From Phaeotremella fagi (lineage: Eukaryota; Basidiomycota; Tremellomycetes; Tremellales; Phaeotremellaceae), in assembly GCA_001599715.1 (NCBI GenBank), contig BCHU01000011.1, forward strand, positions 248,001 to 312,000: a stretch of 64,000 nt of DNA, read 5' to 3'. A program made the position numbers and the translations under genes. Shown here piece by piece: positions 35,612-46,780 of this stretch (the stretch's first letter is position 1; each line of letters starts with the position of its first letter). The notes beneath the pieces were generated by a model. It was given only the letters and a program-made list of their open reading frames with translations. It made no database searches and had not been told where the DNA came from.

Positions 35612-35966
35612 CTAATCAACGTTCACACCTTGATCTCTCAATTCATTTTTAGCCTGAGTGATCTCCTTCAATAAAGATTCATAAGCCTCCGGACAATCGT
35701 TGAAACGAAGTAAACCCAGACCCAACGATGAGAGTGAATAAGAACCGAAGGAAACTAATAACCACCAAGGTAGCTTTGGAAAGGATTTTCTATCAGTCAT
35801 GCTTTTGTTTGAAGTATGGGTATAGAAAATGTCTACTTACAACGGGTAAGATTTCATCTGCTGTTTCGGTGGAGAGGAAGGGGGTGGGGAGGATGTGGAA
35901 GTACAGGGCGACGTAGAGGATGAACGTTGGAATTGCTAGTGTTAGGAAGCGAGTTGCACGAGTCAT
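35612..35966 (-). CDS. DPM3: Dolichol-phosphate mannosyltransferase subunit 3
   Basis: Small ER membrane subunit that stabilises the catalytic DPM1. Two exons, about 95 residues. Two membrane spans are visible: RFLTLAIPTFILYVALYF and, after the intron, LPWWLLVSFGSYSLSSLGL. The C-terminal cytosolic helix carries FNDCPEAYESLLKEITQAK, matching the DPM3 FxDCxxAxxELxxxIxxA pattern that contacts DPM1. The intron (GTAAGT...AAAG) joins EILPV to LPWW, giving the LPxWLLVSxGxY start of span 2. Length is normal for the family. Confidence 0.95.
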
Positions 35967-36751
35967 TTTGGTTTTGAAGGTTGGGTTACCTGATTGGAGA
36001 TTGTCGTGCGGGGAGTGATAGGTCTTAGTTGAAGGTGTCTATTGACGTTGGACGTTGTTATTATCGATGGGAATGTGAAAGGTGTTGGTGATATCGTTGT
36101 TAAAGAATGGTTTTATTGCTTTGCTTGCTACAGTATTGACTGAATTGAACGCGAATTCCCACGTGGACCTATGTATTCTTCGGAGATTGCAGGAACTCCT
36201 GCTTTCCATTCCTCAGTCATATTATCAAATGATCGTATATCATGTCATGCATCAGAAATGCAACTCGCTGAGTTTTCATCATTACAATAAGACCCAGTAC
36301 CTTTCACACATAGTCATTCAGACGAAAAAGCACTCCGTTTCTCGTCCTGTAGTCATTTGAGAGCTCATGTACTTGACGGCTGGTTTTAATGGCTGCGCCA
36401 CAAAACAGTTTCTTCACCAATCGATGATACACGAAATTCTACGTGTAGATCAGGAGATAAACCTTGACTGAAATTTACCCCTGGGTCAAGTAGGGAGCTT
36501 TTTGTAATCCGTTGTTCGACAATATACTCTCCCTTTATCCCGTCATCCATTGACCAATCCCTGTCTCCGTTTAACTGTTGTTGACCCCTGAACCCTCCTT
36601 TTTGCACATTTCAAAGAGATCCATTGATCCGAACACCTCTCGTAGACATATATATATTGGTCCAGTGAGGACGGTAAGATTGAATGCATATCGCACGATA
36701 GTACTATCATTGTTAAATCAGTGATTCTCAAGAACTCAAACATCAGAAACA
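35967..36751. promoter_or_regulatory. Intergenic region before the secreted-protein cluster
   Basis: 785 nt between divergent DPM3 and the first secreted paralogue. The right part (from about 36480) is similar to the sequence before the second paralogue (about 37680 on). It is the start of a tandem duplication rather than a gene. A short palindrome, GATAGTACTATC, lies near 36698. No coding frame is seen. Confidence 0.45.
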
Positions 36752-37363
36752 ATGTTCCACCGTATTGTCATCGCATCCCTAGCATCCCTTTTGCTCTTTG
36801 GGCAATTTGTCAAATCAGACGCTACGGTTCTTATCCAGGCCCCTGATGGTTCACCTCCACCATCGACAATACTCCCAAAAGCGGATCTTACCTATTGGCT
36901 CCGTGAAACGAAGCAGAATGCATCAATGATGGGTAAGTTTACATCTTCCCTCAAAACACAAAAAAGAGTAATGACATATACTGTACGTTTTAGCCACTGT
37001 CGCTGATCTCCAGTTCTTCACTGGTACTGGTAATGTCACAGTTGACTTTGAAGCTGCACCCAAGAATTGTGCAGACTTGGCTATGAAGGGTAATCATATC
37101 ACGTTTTTGGCTTCATTCACCCCAAATAGCAAGATTTCTTTGTGCGAGATGTTCGTGAGTGGCATTTTTCATTAATCGTTACAGGACTTTCAGTTCCTAT
37201 ACAGTATTCTTCAGACGAGATACAAATATGGATGGCACAGGCTAATACAAAACTTTTGTTACAGGATATGGATTTCACCCCTCAATTTTATTTATATGGT
37301 GTCAGGTCCGGTTTTAGCGCTTATATGTATATGCACAACAGCACTGACATGTCAAACGCGTGA
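36752..37363 (+). CDS. Small secreted unknown protein, family B, copy 1
   Basis: Three exons (36752-36932, 36994-37154, 37265-37363) give 146 residues. A signal peptide is clear (basic start, then IVIASLASLLLFGQFV, cleavage probably near KSDA). The mature part starts with VLIQAPDGSPPP, shared with the other two copies (QAPDGTPPP, TPDGQAAP), then FFTGTGNVTVDFEAA. Two cysteines (NCADLAMK and SLCEMF) are conserved in all copies and may form one disulphide. Exon 2 is 161 nt in all three genes. Several NxT/S sites could be glycosylated. There is no GPI signal and I recognise no family. An extracellular or wall-associated role is inferred from the signal peptide only. Confidence 0.8.
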
Positions 37364-37911
37364 TTGATTAGAGATGAAGCAGAGGGAAGGAGACGTTGCG
37401 AGCTGAGAAGTATGATTCTTGGCTGTGAGGGATGTAGGGGGGTAGTGAAGTATGTACTGTACTTGTTATGTACTCGTACAATACCAAGAAATGTCCAGCG
37501 ACGTGAACAGTGAAAACGACGACACGTAGTACTGAGGAGACAACTTTGAACACAATCTGTACTTCAACGTTCCCTCCAAGCAACAGGAGATTGATTTCAG
37601 GAACCAAGCAGCTACTGCACTGCTCCAGACACTGTAGATCAGAAGATACAGCTTGGGTACAGCTTACCAATATCTCAATGAGGGAAATTCCCTTTAATCA
37701 GTTGCGGGATAACTCACCCTCCCTTGTCCCTATCTACGTAAGACTACTTTTGACCTCTCCTTTGTTAAACATTTCAAGGAGACTCATTAATCCGAGCACC
37801 TCCTAGACTTTTCTCGATAGCAGACCCAGATTATCTGTCCGGCAAATACACAACATGCATTAATACTAACATACTTGAACCAGTGAATTTCAAAACCTCA
37901 AACATAAAACA
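37364..37911. promoter_or_regulatory. Gap between secreted copies 1 and 2 (duplicated sequence)
   Basis: 548 nt, mostly the 3' flank of copy 1 and the 5' flank of copy 2, both matching the corresponding sequence of the other copy. TACTGTA occurs at 37455-37461. A 98-codon open frame at 37510 lies inside the repeat and is not kept in the second copy, so it is probably not a gene. Confidence 0.45.
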
Positions 37912-38535
37912 ATGTTCCACTTTACTGTGATCTCCCTATTACTCTTTGGACAACTTGTTCAATCCTCTTTGATCCATATCCAAGCGCCTGATGGTACACC
38001 TCCACCAATGACAGTACTCTCAGATTCAAGCTCTACCTTTCATATCCTTGAATCAAAACAGGACGCAACAATGACATGTAAGTCCAACTCTTTCAAGTCC
38101 TGGAGAAAATTACATTAATGACACATACTGTATCATTTTAGACGAATCCGTTGATCAACAGTTCTTCACTGGTACTGGAGATATCTCAGTTGACTTTGAC
38201 GCTGCATTGAAAAGCTGTGCAAACTTGGCTATGAAGGATAAATATCCCACTTTTTTGGCATCATTCGTTTCGGGTGACAAGGTCTCTTTGTGCGAAGTGT
38301 TTGTGAGTGGATTTTAACTTTCGGTTCTATGTTTTTTTTCTTCCAGACGAGAGACTGTACTGTACATTTCTGGATAGCTCAGACTGATGAGAAACTCTTG
38401 TGACAGGATATTGTTCTTACTCCTGAATACGTCGATTACGCTCGTGCTGGTGATTATTTATATGACATCAAGTTCGATTATAATGCTTATCTGTATATCC
38501 ACAACAACACTATCGACCCATCAATTGCCATGTAA
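37912..38535 (+). CDS. Small secreted unknown protein, family B, copy 2
   Basis: Three exons (37912-38077, 38142-38302, 38407-38535) give 151 residues. It starts MFHFTVISLLLFGQLVQS (signal peptide), then LIHIQAPDGTPPP, FFTGTGDISVDFDAA, CANLAMK and SLCEVF, closely tracking copy 1. The third exon (TPEYVDYARAGDYLYDIKF) is 10 codons longer than in copy 1. Intron phases and the 161-nt exon 2 are the same. It is the nearest relative of copy 1 and sits on the second half of the tandem duplication. Function unknown. Confidence 0.8.
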
Positions 38536-39341
38536 TTGACTGAAGCAGACCCGGAGAGAGAGAAATCCCCAGGAGGTGGGATGAGTAGTTGTTGAATCTG
38601 GAAGATGTAGGAGGGCTGTAAAGCATGTACTTGTAATGCACCCGTACAACACCAAGAACTGTCGAGCCACATGTACAATATAGTGAAAGGAATGCCACAT
38701 AGTGCTGAGCAGACATTATGTCAACGTCCCTTCCAAGCAACAGGAGATTGTTTGAAGAACACTGCGCATCCATTGCACTGTTCCAGATAAAGAAGATCAG
38801 GAGCAGACAGTATTGAAGGCAGGAACACGAGGGTTTTGAGCTCGTGACGATGCCACGGCTTAAAACCCAGAAGTTTCTTTACCTCTGTGACGTTCAGCGA
38901 ATCGACTTGTTTCAATGTCTGACTTCCTTTGTTTGTACTCGTCCCCGGCTATAGGAATTGTGTTCCACGCATGTGAGATGCAGTGTTTCGACTCGTCAAT
39001 GACTTTCTAGCAGACTCCATTGACCAAAATCTATTGATACCAAAATCTATTGATCAACCCCTAAGATTAGCCGAAACTTCAATCAAACTAAGTGCAATTG
39101 CTATGCAATGATTCAATAATGAGCTGTGAAGGGGTTCCTTTTGGTGATAGGGGTGGGATAGAGTTTCTGTATTCTCACAATCTTCCATCACCCCTTGATT
39201 ACCCTAAGGACCCGTCTGTTTTCCTTTGATAGTCCCAATAACCTTGACGTATAAAATCTATCACCGCTTAAGCAAGTTCTCCAAAGAAAAGAACATCTCC
39301 CAATCCAAATCTTTTTTTCGACAGGACAAAATTCAAGCCAA
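38536..39341. promoter_or_regulatory. Gap between secreted copies 2 and 3
   Basis: 806 nt. The left third is the 3' flank of the duplicated unit. A perfect 15-nt direct repeat (CCAAAATCTATTGAT) occurs at 39024-39038 and 39040-39054. No coding frame is seen. Confidence 0.45.
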
Positions 39342-39907
39342 ATGATGTTCAGTGTCCTCGCGTTGTCATCCATCCTCTTGTGTACTCAACTAGCTCAATC
39401 AGCTCCTATTCAGGTTCTAACTCCAGATGGACAAGCTGCGCCTAGTTCAGTTACAACAACTTTTGGTGATACATACAACTTAATTGAATCGAAGACTAAC
39501 GCTCAGCTCAACAGTAAGTAATACTCGGTATCGAAATCTTAAAAACCAAAACTAAATGCTCAAATTCAGTTTCCCCATACTTCATATTCAACATATCTGG
39601 AACCGGTTCTTCAAGTGATTTTGAAAGCGCTTTGAAACATTGTGCAGATGCTGGTGCAGCCTATGGACCAACTCCTGAATTGGTGCTCTACACTACATCA
39701 GACAATTTGACATTTGAATGTCATCTCTACGTATGTCCATTTTGCACTTTCAGTACGGTTTTCTCTCTGCTAACCTTCTTGCGATTCTGTTAGCATCAAC
39801 AACTCACACCACAAGATGCTGATTCCACTGGAGATTATTTGATTGGGGTTTATCCGGATCATGATGCTTTCTTGTACACCTCTGGTACTTCAAACAGCAC
39901 TGTTTAA
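39342..39907 (+). CDS. Small secreted unknown protein, family B, copy 3
   Basis: Three exons (39342-39513, 39570-39730, 39794-39907) give 148 residues. It is the most divergent copy, but it keeps the signal peptide (LALSSILLCTQLAQSAP), the start of the mature part (IQVLTPDGQAAP), the ISGTG region, both cysteines (HCADAG and FECHLY), intron phases 1 and 0 and an exon 2 of exactly 161 nt. The C-terminus (GDYLIGVYPDHDAFLYTSG) matches the DYLYDIKFDYNAYLYIHN region of copy 2. Its flanks do not match the 1.16-kb unit, so this is an older duplicate. Function unknown. Confidence 0.8.
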
Positions 39908-40535
39908 CCTTTGTAGCTGGGATTAGGGAGAGACTGAGGTAAGAGTTGGAGAAAAAGGGGACGTTGAGATGATGAACTTGTACAGTAGGGATTTGTATCT
40001 GTGATGCAGAGTTAGTTTGGCTACATTGTTCTACTGTATCTGTCAATGTAGAGGTAAATCGATGTAAGTATCTACTGAGGTCTTTGAAAAGCTCAAGCTA
40101 TGACTCTCAGAGCTGTTATTTTCATCCGCCATGCTCGGCGCGCAATCTCTTAATGGAGTACAGGAACCGTCCCCAGCGGTCATAACGTTACCATACCTCA
40201 TGTCAACACCATTGACATCATATCTCCGACTACTAGGCCGCAGGGCTTATCAACCACTCCTACGAAACTCGTGTGGTGTCCAACCAAAACCGCTTACAAA
40301 TGTGCCACAAACACTGAAAACAGCTTATCAATCAATGCCACGGTATTTTTTGGGTGGTGTTGGAGTCACTATACGTTAGTGCCAAGTTAAAAAATAGTTG
40401 ATTCCAGATAACAGCATTACCAATCAGAGTACGACCACATCAAAATCAGCCATATAAATAGGTTAACAAGAAGAACCGAAAATATGTTATCTTCACTCAA
40501 TCTTCAAATCAATTCCATACAAATACAGTACCACA
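39908..40535. promoter_or_regulatory. Gap between secreted copy 3 and the dehydrogenase gene
   Basis: 628 nt with TACAGTA/TACTGTA at 39981-39987, 40032-40038 and 40524-40530, the last just before the next ATG. An 82-codon frame at 40131 has no homology I can see and no splice context. No gene is called. Confidence 0.4.
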
Positions 40536-41350
40536 ATGGCAGCCATTTCCCCAATCGCTTTAATCTTCGGTGCAGGACCTAACATCGGTCAAGCAGTCGC
40601 TAGAAAATTTTTGTCTCAAGGTTATAAAGTTGCTTTAGCTGCCCGATCAGTTAAAGTCAACGAGAACACTGAGACTCAGTTGAACATCCCAAGTGATTTT
40701 ACCGATACCGATAGTATCGTCAAAGCTTTCTCTGAGGTTAAAGCTAAATTCGGTATCCCTAGTGTAGTCGTTTACAACGGTATGTCAAGCTCCCTACTCC
40801 TTCGTGTGCTTATATGAATGATTGAACTGATAAATGAAATTCAGCTGGTGCAGCTCATTTCCCACCTGCAGACGACCCTTTCGGAATCAAATTCCAAGAT
40901 TATCTTAGGGACAACAACGTCAATCTTAACAGCGCTTTCTTGGCTGCTCAACAAGCCGTGTTAGGTTTCTCTGAATTACCGGAATCATCTTCAAGAACGT
41001 TCATCTATACAGGTAACATTCTTAACGTTGCTATCATTCCTCAATTCTTACCTTCTGGAATTGGGAAATCCGGTGCGGCTCATATGATCTGGGCTGCTGC
41101 TGATGCTTACAAACCAAAGGGTTATAAGTAAGTTCTCTTCTATGCCTACAAGAATGATTAGCTGACGACGAGGGGTAGATTCTATTACGTTGATGAAAGA
41201 AAAGCTAACGGAACGGCTAAATACAAGGTTGACGGTGAAGCTCATGCCAATCATTTTTGGGAGTTGAGTCAAAATCAAGTTCAAGGTCCTTGGCATCAAA
41301 CTTTCGTTGCTGGAGAGGGTTACAAGAAATTCGATGACACCCTGGCTTGA
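40536..41350 (+). CDS. Atypical short-chain dehydrogenase/reductase
   Basis: Three exons (40536-40779, 40845-41127, 41179-41350) give 232 residues. The N-terminal Rossmann fold is clear (ALIFGAGPNIGQAVARKFLSQGYKVALAARS), with Arg-Ser after beta 2, which favours NADP(H). VVVYNAGAAHFPP is the NAG motif. The usual YxxxK active site appears as SGIGK in LPSGIGKSGAAHMIWAAA: the Lys is kept, but the Tyr position is Ser. Relatives in this subgroup usually read YGLGK or YSLGK. Substrate unknown, cytosolic by lack of a signal. Catalysis by the normal mechanism is doubtful; see findings. Confidence 0.85.
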
Positions 41351-41920
41351 GGGTTTTCAAATGTATAGAGCTGTTTATGTTGTCTTTCAATTGATTTTAT
41401 TTGAATTGTTCATACATGTAAATATCACATGATGATGGATGAGGTAATTCCTACTGCAGTGCGAGCTTTGACAAGTGCAGTAAGCAAATGAAGAAATCGC
41501 ACCATTAGTTGTTGGATCTATCTCCAACATTGGAAATTTTACCTGTACTGTAAAGAATCTGATTGGTTGAAGTTACATTCTTCAAATTCTCTAAATCGAC
41601 GTGTGGCATAAAACAAAAGAGGACGCTGAAAGCTCACTGTATCAGGTACAAAGTAATAAACCCAAGAGACATCAATGCATTGTTCGCGTTGGCAACGCCA
41701 CGAAACATTTCACCGTACACAGAATGAAACGATATCCGAGCTTTTAGGCTTTTAGTCGTTTCATCAATCCTAATAGGGCAAGATTTCATAAAACGATCAA
41801 ATCGCTTTCATGGACTAATCAATGTTGGGAAATGTCCAGGTATATAGTGTTTGATGTATCTCGATTCCCCGAACATACAATCTTATAACTTTATCATAAT
41901 TCCCCAAATCTATAAGCAGG
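41351..41920. promoter_or_regulatory. Gap between the dehydrogenase and the family X polymerase
   Basis: 570 nt. TACTGTA at 41546-41552. No coding frame or RNA gene is evident. Confidence 0.4.
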
Positions 41921-44143
41921 ATGTCATTAATAACTCGACTCAACCGAACCAATCCCACCCTCACTTCAATAAGAACCCCTCAAACTCTAAGTGTAAACCT
42001 CACTAGATCTTTCAGGATCGTCGCGATCAAAACCTCGCCCAACGTCACTGTCGAAGTCACCCGTTCAGTCTACGATAAACCGTTAACACCAGCTGATCTG
42101 GCGAGGATTGCCAGACATGAACAGAGGTTTAGGGGCTTCAGTTCGACTGCTGTGGTGGAGGGTAGTAAGAAGACTGAACAGATTGATAAGATACGTAAAG
42201 AGTTTGGGGAGAGTGAGTTTTTTTGGATCTTCGTTCGAATCTGCAGCTTTTCAATTCGACACTGAAACTCAAATCTCAATACTAACAGTACACCTGTTTA
42301 GACTACAAAGCCAAAACTGTAGATACCAGATTCCTGTTGAACGCTTTACGTGACATGCAATCCTTACGTCAAATCACCAACGCCCGTCAAAGTGAGTAAA
42401 ATTCCGTCTATCCCCTTACGTCTCTAGTGTATGAAAGAGAACCGAGAACAGAACTGACGTTCAGATTATAAACTCCAATTTCAACCTCTATGGAAAAAAG
42501 AGGCTAACGATTATCGAGACGCTTTAAGAGCTGTTCATACTATAGCAGAACATTCTGGTAGGGACTGTAAACCTACTTTGAGTGTTGGTGAGATTGAACA
42601 GGTAGTGACTGAGGAAGTAAGTTGTGTTTCAAGACAAACATGATTTTTTGTATTGAATTGAATTGGTGTACGATAGAACGGGGTCAGTTGGAGACTCATT
42701 TACGATCTTATCAAAACTGGTTCAGTGCCAGATTTGGATCAAAGGAACGAACAGGAACTTGCTGCTGTGGCTTTCAATCGGATTCATGGGATTGGATGTA
42801 AATGGGCCGAAGAGTTGTGAGTCGGTGTGAATGTTTTCAGATTGAATATTTGGCTTTAACCATGGTGATGGTGTCCGTATTGTGTTGCGCTGAAACAAAT
42901 ATCGTCTAGTGCCGCTGGTGGAGCTCGTTCACTCGAAGATCTGAATGAAGCTAAAAGACTTATCGGAAGGGATTTGAATAAAGCCCAAAAAGTGAATTTC
43001 ATATTTTCCTCGTAATGTGATTGATTCGTTTTCGACTGACAACTGTTGAAGCTCGGAATTGAGTATCGAGATGAAATGGATATCATGATCCCCAGAGATG
43101 AAGCTGATCGATATTACCAAATCATCGAGAAGGCTTTGAAGAAAGTTGATCCTGAGCGTGAGTATTTCAGTCTGGTTTGTTTTCATTTCTGAAACTGGAT
43201 TGGTGCTGTAGTTGAATTCGATTTTATGGGTTCATATCGTCGAGGTGAAGCTATGACTTCTGATGTTGACGTTATCGTTCATCACAAGTAGGTCTTATCT
43301 TTGATTTAAACAAGGTGTTAAAATTGCTAAAAAATATCGTCCACTTAGGTCACATCAACAACACAAGACTGATAGTCATCATGACATCATGTCAAAAGTT
43401 CGTGACAGTCTCATCGAAGCCGGTGTCCTGACCAAAGAGAAATTATTCCAAGACGGTAAGTACCGTAGTTCACTCATCCATGAGATAAAATCTCACGGAT
43501 CGTAGGACACAAAAAAGTTGCTGGTCTAGCTTTATTACCTGATTCTGAAGATCCCGTTCATCGTCAGATCGATATCAGACTTTGTCCGAAGTTGTCTAGA
43601 TGGTACATGTTACTTGGGAACACTGGTGATGACGAGTTGATGAAGATTCTACGTAAACAGGCTAATAGGAAGTAGGTCACTGTCATTCAGTTCGGGTGAT
43701 GTGAAATGTGCAACTAAGGGTGATTTTTAGGGGTTGGACTTTGAACGAATATGTTATGGGTGATAAACCTGAGCTCAAGGTGGGTTGATTTGGTAGATAC
43801 GATGATTACAAGTTAATCTTTTGTTGACGGATTGATAGACATCCAGTGAGTTATCGGAATGGGACTTTCATTCTCAGTAGTGGATGCTGATATACCATAG
43901 CTGAAGCCATTCCTGGTACTGAAATCATTGTCAATAGCGAAGAAGAGATATTCAAGAGGGTAAGTACGATCGGTCGCGATTTGAGTTTATTAGCTGATTC
44001 TGAACCGTTTACATAGCTTGACGTGCCATATTTGGAGGTAAATCATAGAGATCATTGAGACTGATAAGTGACTGACATAACCTCTGTAGCCTCATCAGAG
44101 ATCCTTCAAGTATTACTCTGAGATTTATAAGAAGTATTTGTAG
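41921..44143 (+). CDS. Family X DNA polymerase (pol beta-like), without a BRCT domain
   Basis: A gap-filling repair polymerase of about 500 residues, with some ten short introns. After an N-terminal region comes an 8-kDa-like domain (RFLLNALRDMQSLRQITNARQ) and HhH motifs (NRIHGIGCKWAEEF). The palm has MGSYRRGEAMTSDVDVIVHH, holding the GSxRRG and the catalytic DVD, and a third catalytic Asp in RQIDIRL. The thumb shows YMLLGNTGDDELMKILRKQA and the tail VPYLEPHQRS, close to the family PYxxPxxR ending. There is no BRCT domain, unlike yeast Pol4 or pol lambda/mu. The N-terminus is rich in Arg, Thr and Ser with almost no acidic residues over 35 residues, so mitochondrial import is possible. Confidence 0.9.
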
Positions 44144-44309
44144 TACTTTTAGGGGTTATTGTACTGCTCAGAATGCCACACTACTCTATTGACGTGAAAT
44201 GCCGATGTGATCCGAAGTCCGATGCCACGTTGCAGCACCTACCGCCACAGTCACGCAATAAATAAATTTCAGGGTCTGAGCGTTGGACGATAGATTATAA
44301 CCTAGTTTT

Positions 44310-44402
44310 ATTTCTACTCACTTCTTACATCTCATTTCTTACTTTCATCTCTTCATTTCTTATCTCCCTTATACACTTTCTCATTCTATCATCAACTACA
44401 AA
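44310..44402 (+). promoter_or_regulatory. CT-rich leader before the SAM synthetase gene
   Basis: The 90 bases before the ATG are almost only C and T with scattered A (TTTCATCTCTTCATTTCTTA and similar). Such pyrimidine tracts are common at start regions of highly expressed fungal genes. The exact transcription start cannot be read from sequence. Confidence 0.5.
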
Positions 44403-46009
44403 ATGACTGGAATCACTAACGGTAACGGTGTTAAACACGAGCTTGCTCCAGGACAGTGAGTTACCTTTCTTACAACAACTTTTTCAGAGTTGGAAATTTT
44501 TGGGGACTTTTTGGGCTCAAGCACGTTGGCTATCTGGTCATGTCTTGACTTCAATTTCTACATTGAATGCTCTCTACTTTTAGTGCTCAGTAGTGATCCA
44601 TGCCATCACCAACGATCATGCTCCTTCTATGTTACTCAAGTTATCTTATCTCCCATTGCTAACGCACGTTCTAGCTTCCTTTTCACCTCTGAATCAGTCG
44701 GAGAAGGTCACCCTGATAAGATCTGTGATCAAGTCTCAGATGCTATCCTCGATGCTTGTCTCCGTGAGGTAAGCTAGCTGAGTAGTAGTGGTAAACAGTT
44801 AGCTGACAACCCATCAGGACCCAAACTCCAAGGTTGCTTGTGAAACCGCCTCCAAGACCGGTATGATCATGGTAAGTTACCTTCAAACCTTCTAGAGTAA
44901 CTTTCTTACACCCCACAGGTCTTCGGTGAAATCACCACCAAGGCTAGACTCGACTACCAAAAAGTCATCCGTGACACCATCAAGCAAATCGGTTACGACG
45001 ACTCTGAAAAGGGTTTCGATTACAAGACCTGTAACGTTCTTGTCGCCATTGAACAACAATCACCAGATATTGCTCAAGGTCTTGACCACGGTGACCTCGA
45101 GAACCACGGTGCTGGTGATCAAGGTATCATGTGAGTCAGATAGTATACATCAGCCTGAAATCGATCTAACACTCCTTAGGTTCGGTTATGCCACCGACGA
45201 AACCCCAGAATACATGCCCCTCACCATCATGCTCGCCCACAAACTCAACGCTGCCATGGCCGCTGCTCGTCGTGACGGTTCCCTTGGTTGGCTCCGTCCA
45301 GATTCCAAGACCCAAGTTACCGTCGAATACAAGAAAGATGAATCTGGAGCCATGATTCCTCTCCGTGTCGACACCGTCGTTATCTCCACCCAACACGCTG
45401 AGGAGATCTCAACTGAAGATCTTAGATCTGAGATCCTCGAAAAAATCATCAAGAAGGTCATCCCAAAGAACCTCCTCGACGATAAAGTCATCTACCACAT
45501 TCAACCATCTGGAAGATTCGTTATCGGTGGTCCACAAGGTGACGCCGGTCTTACCGGTCGTAAAATCATCGTTGACACCTACGGTGGTTGGGGTGCCCAC
45601 GGTGGAGGTGCTTTCTCAGGAAAAGATTTCTCCAAAGTCGACAGATCAGCTGCTTACACTGCTCGTTGGATCGCTAAATCTCTCGTTGCAGCCGGTCTTG
45701 CCAGACGTATCCTCGTCCAACTCTCTTACGCTATCGGTGTCGCTGAACCACTTTCCATCTACGTCGACTCTTACGGAACCGGTAAGAAATCAGACGCCGA
45801 GATCGTCGACATCATCAGAGCCAACTGGGATCTCCGTCCAGGAGTTATCGGTGAGTCTTTGGTTCATTCACAAGCGTTGTATCCTATCTAACTCTGACTT
45901 AGTCCGTGAGCTCGACCTCCAAAAACCAATCTACCTCAAGACCGCTTCATACGGTCACTTCGGTAACCCAGACTACACCTGGGAAAAGCCAAAGACCCTC
46001 AAATACTAA
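44403..46009 (+). CDS. S-adenosylmethionine synthetase
   Basis: Makes SAM from methionine and ATP, feeding all methyltransferases. Multi-exon, about 390-400 residues. Motifs: [19 protein letters not shown] (N-terminal ATP site), [27 protein letters not shown] (the signature hexapeptide), [37 protein letters not shown] (P-loop-like phosphate site), and the C-terminus [19 protein letters not shown]. Exon 1 (44403-44455) encodes only a short leader ([10 protein letters not shown]...). It is followed by a 219-nt intron, long for this genome. The coding part uses C-ending codons more than its neighbours, which suggests high expression. Confidence 0.97.
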
Positions 46010-46780
46010 ATGGGAATTTGGATGCTGTCTTCATCAGACGACGGTTTTCTCTAATTTTTTCCTCTGTTTTTGGTATCTCTTGTGTCTTTTTCTTTTTTTA
46101 ACTTGCATAATGGGACACCTTTTTCCAAAGGCCCCATACACGAGCTCCTCCTCGTGTTTCTTCAATTTCCCCCCCATTTCATTATTTTTTTCTATCTTAA
46201 CTTAGATTCAAAACAACAATCCAAACCAAATCGATATACCCTTTCACTTTTTTATCCGCATCTCGCATTCCCAATGTCATCCATCCATGATTTGACGTTT
46301 ATACCTTTTGAAACTTGAATTTGAAAAGGGGGATTCTCTTATTTCTCATGGGATTGGGTTTTTCTCTCCTTTCTTTTTCATTTTATAACCACGATAATGA
46401 TGTTTAGTTTATATAATATTGTTCTTTTTAATTCTCTTTTTTCTCCAATAGACGTTAGATTAGAATGAGGGAACAATTTTGATGTTCAGTTGGTATTTGT
46501 AGATATTCATTATCGTTTCTCGGTCATTATGTATGCGCTCAACCGCCACGATATGTGGGTAGTGGATAGCACGTAGCAGGTAGCAAGCAGAGCAGAGTCA
46601 GAAGAAAGAGAAGGAGGAGTGAAAGAGTGAATGTACTCGTACATAAGGAGTGATAAGAAATGAGTCATAATTAAATGTTGATTGTTACTACTGCTATTTA
46701 CCGTATTATTTGATCTATTTAACCTCCAATACCTCTTCTTCTTCTCAACCTCCCTTCCCCCCTCCCTCCCACCCCTCACC
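46010..46780. other. T-rich region after SAM synthetase and before RSE1
   Basis: 771 nt, with long T and C/T runs in the first 430 nt, most likely the 3' UTR of a highly expressed gene, then the RSE1 promoter with a C/T-rich leader (about 46730-46780). Open frames here are low-complexity and not convincing. Confidence 0.45.

Larger units (their letters stand above)
36600..38810 (+). repeat. Direct tandem duplication, unit about 1.16 kb, carrying a secreted-protein gene
   Basis: Two diverged copies in the same orientation. Matching landmarks lie a near-constant distance apart: CATTTCAA(A/G)GAGA at about 36608 and 37768, start codons at 36752 and 37912, and CAACAGGAGATTG at about 37581 and 38738. 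The similarity covers the upstream region, introns and 3' region, not only the coding parts, so it is a segmental duplication. The copies differ by many substitutions and small indels. Outer borders are approximate. Confidence 0.75.

Noticed and set aside
37510..37806. A 98-codon frame in the tandem repeat
   Set aside because: The matching part of the second repeat copy does not keep the frame open.
40131..40379. An 82-codon plus-strand frame between the secreted cluster and the dehydrogenase
   Set aside because: No signal peptide, no relation to the neighbouring secreted proteins and no splice sites that extend it.
44456..44674. A box C/D snoRNA inside the long SAM synthetase intron
   Set aside because: I looked for RTGATGA and CTGA boxes in the right order and found no convincing pair.
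45365..46009. A 214-codon plus-strand frame inside the SAM synthetase gene
   Set aside because: It is an alternative frame of a highly conserved enzyme and is Ser/Thr/Leu-rich because of codon bias, not selection.
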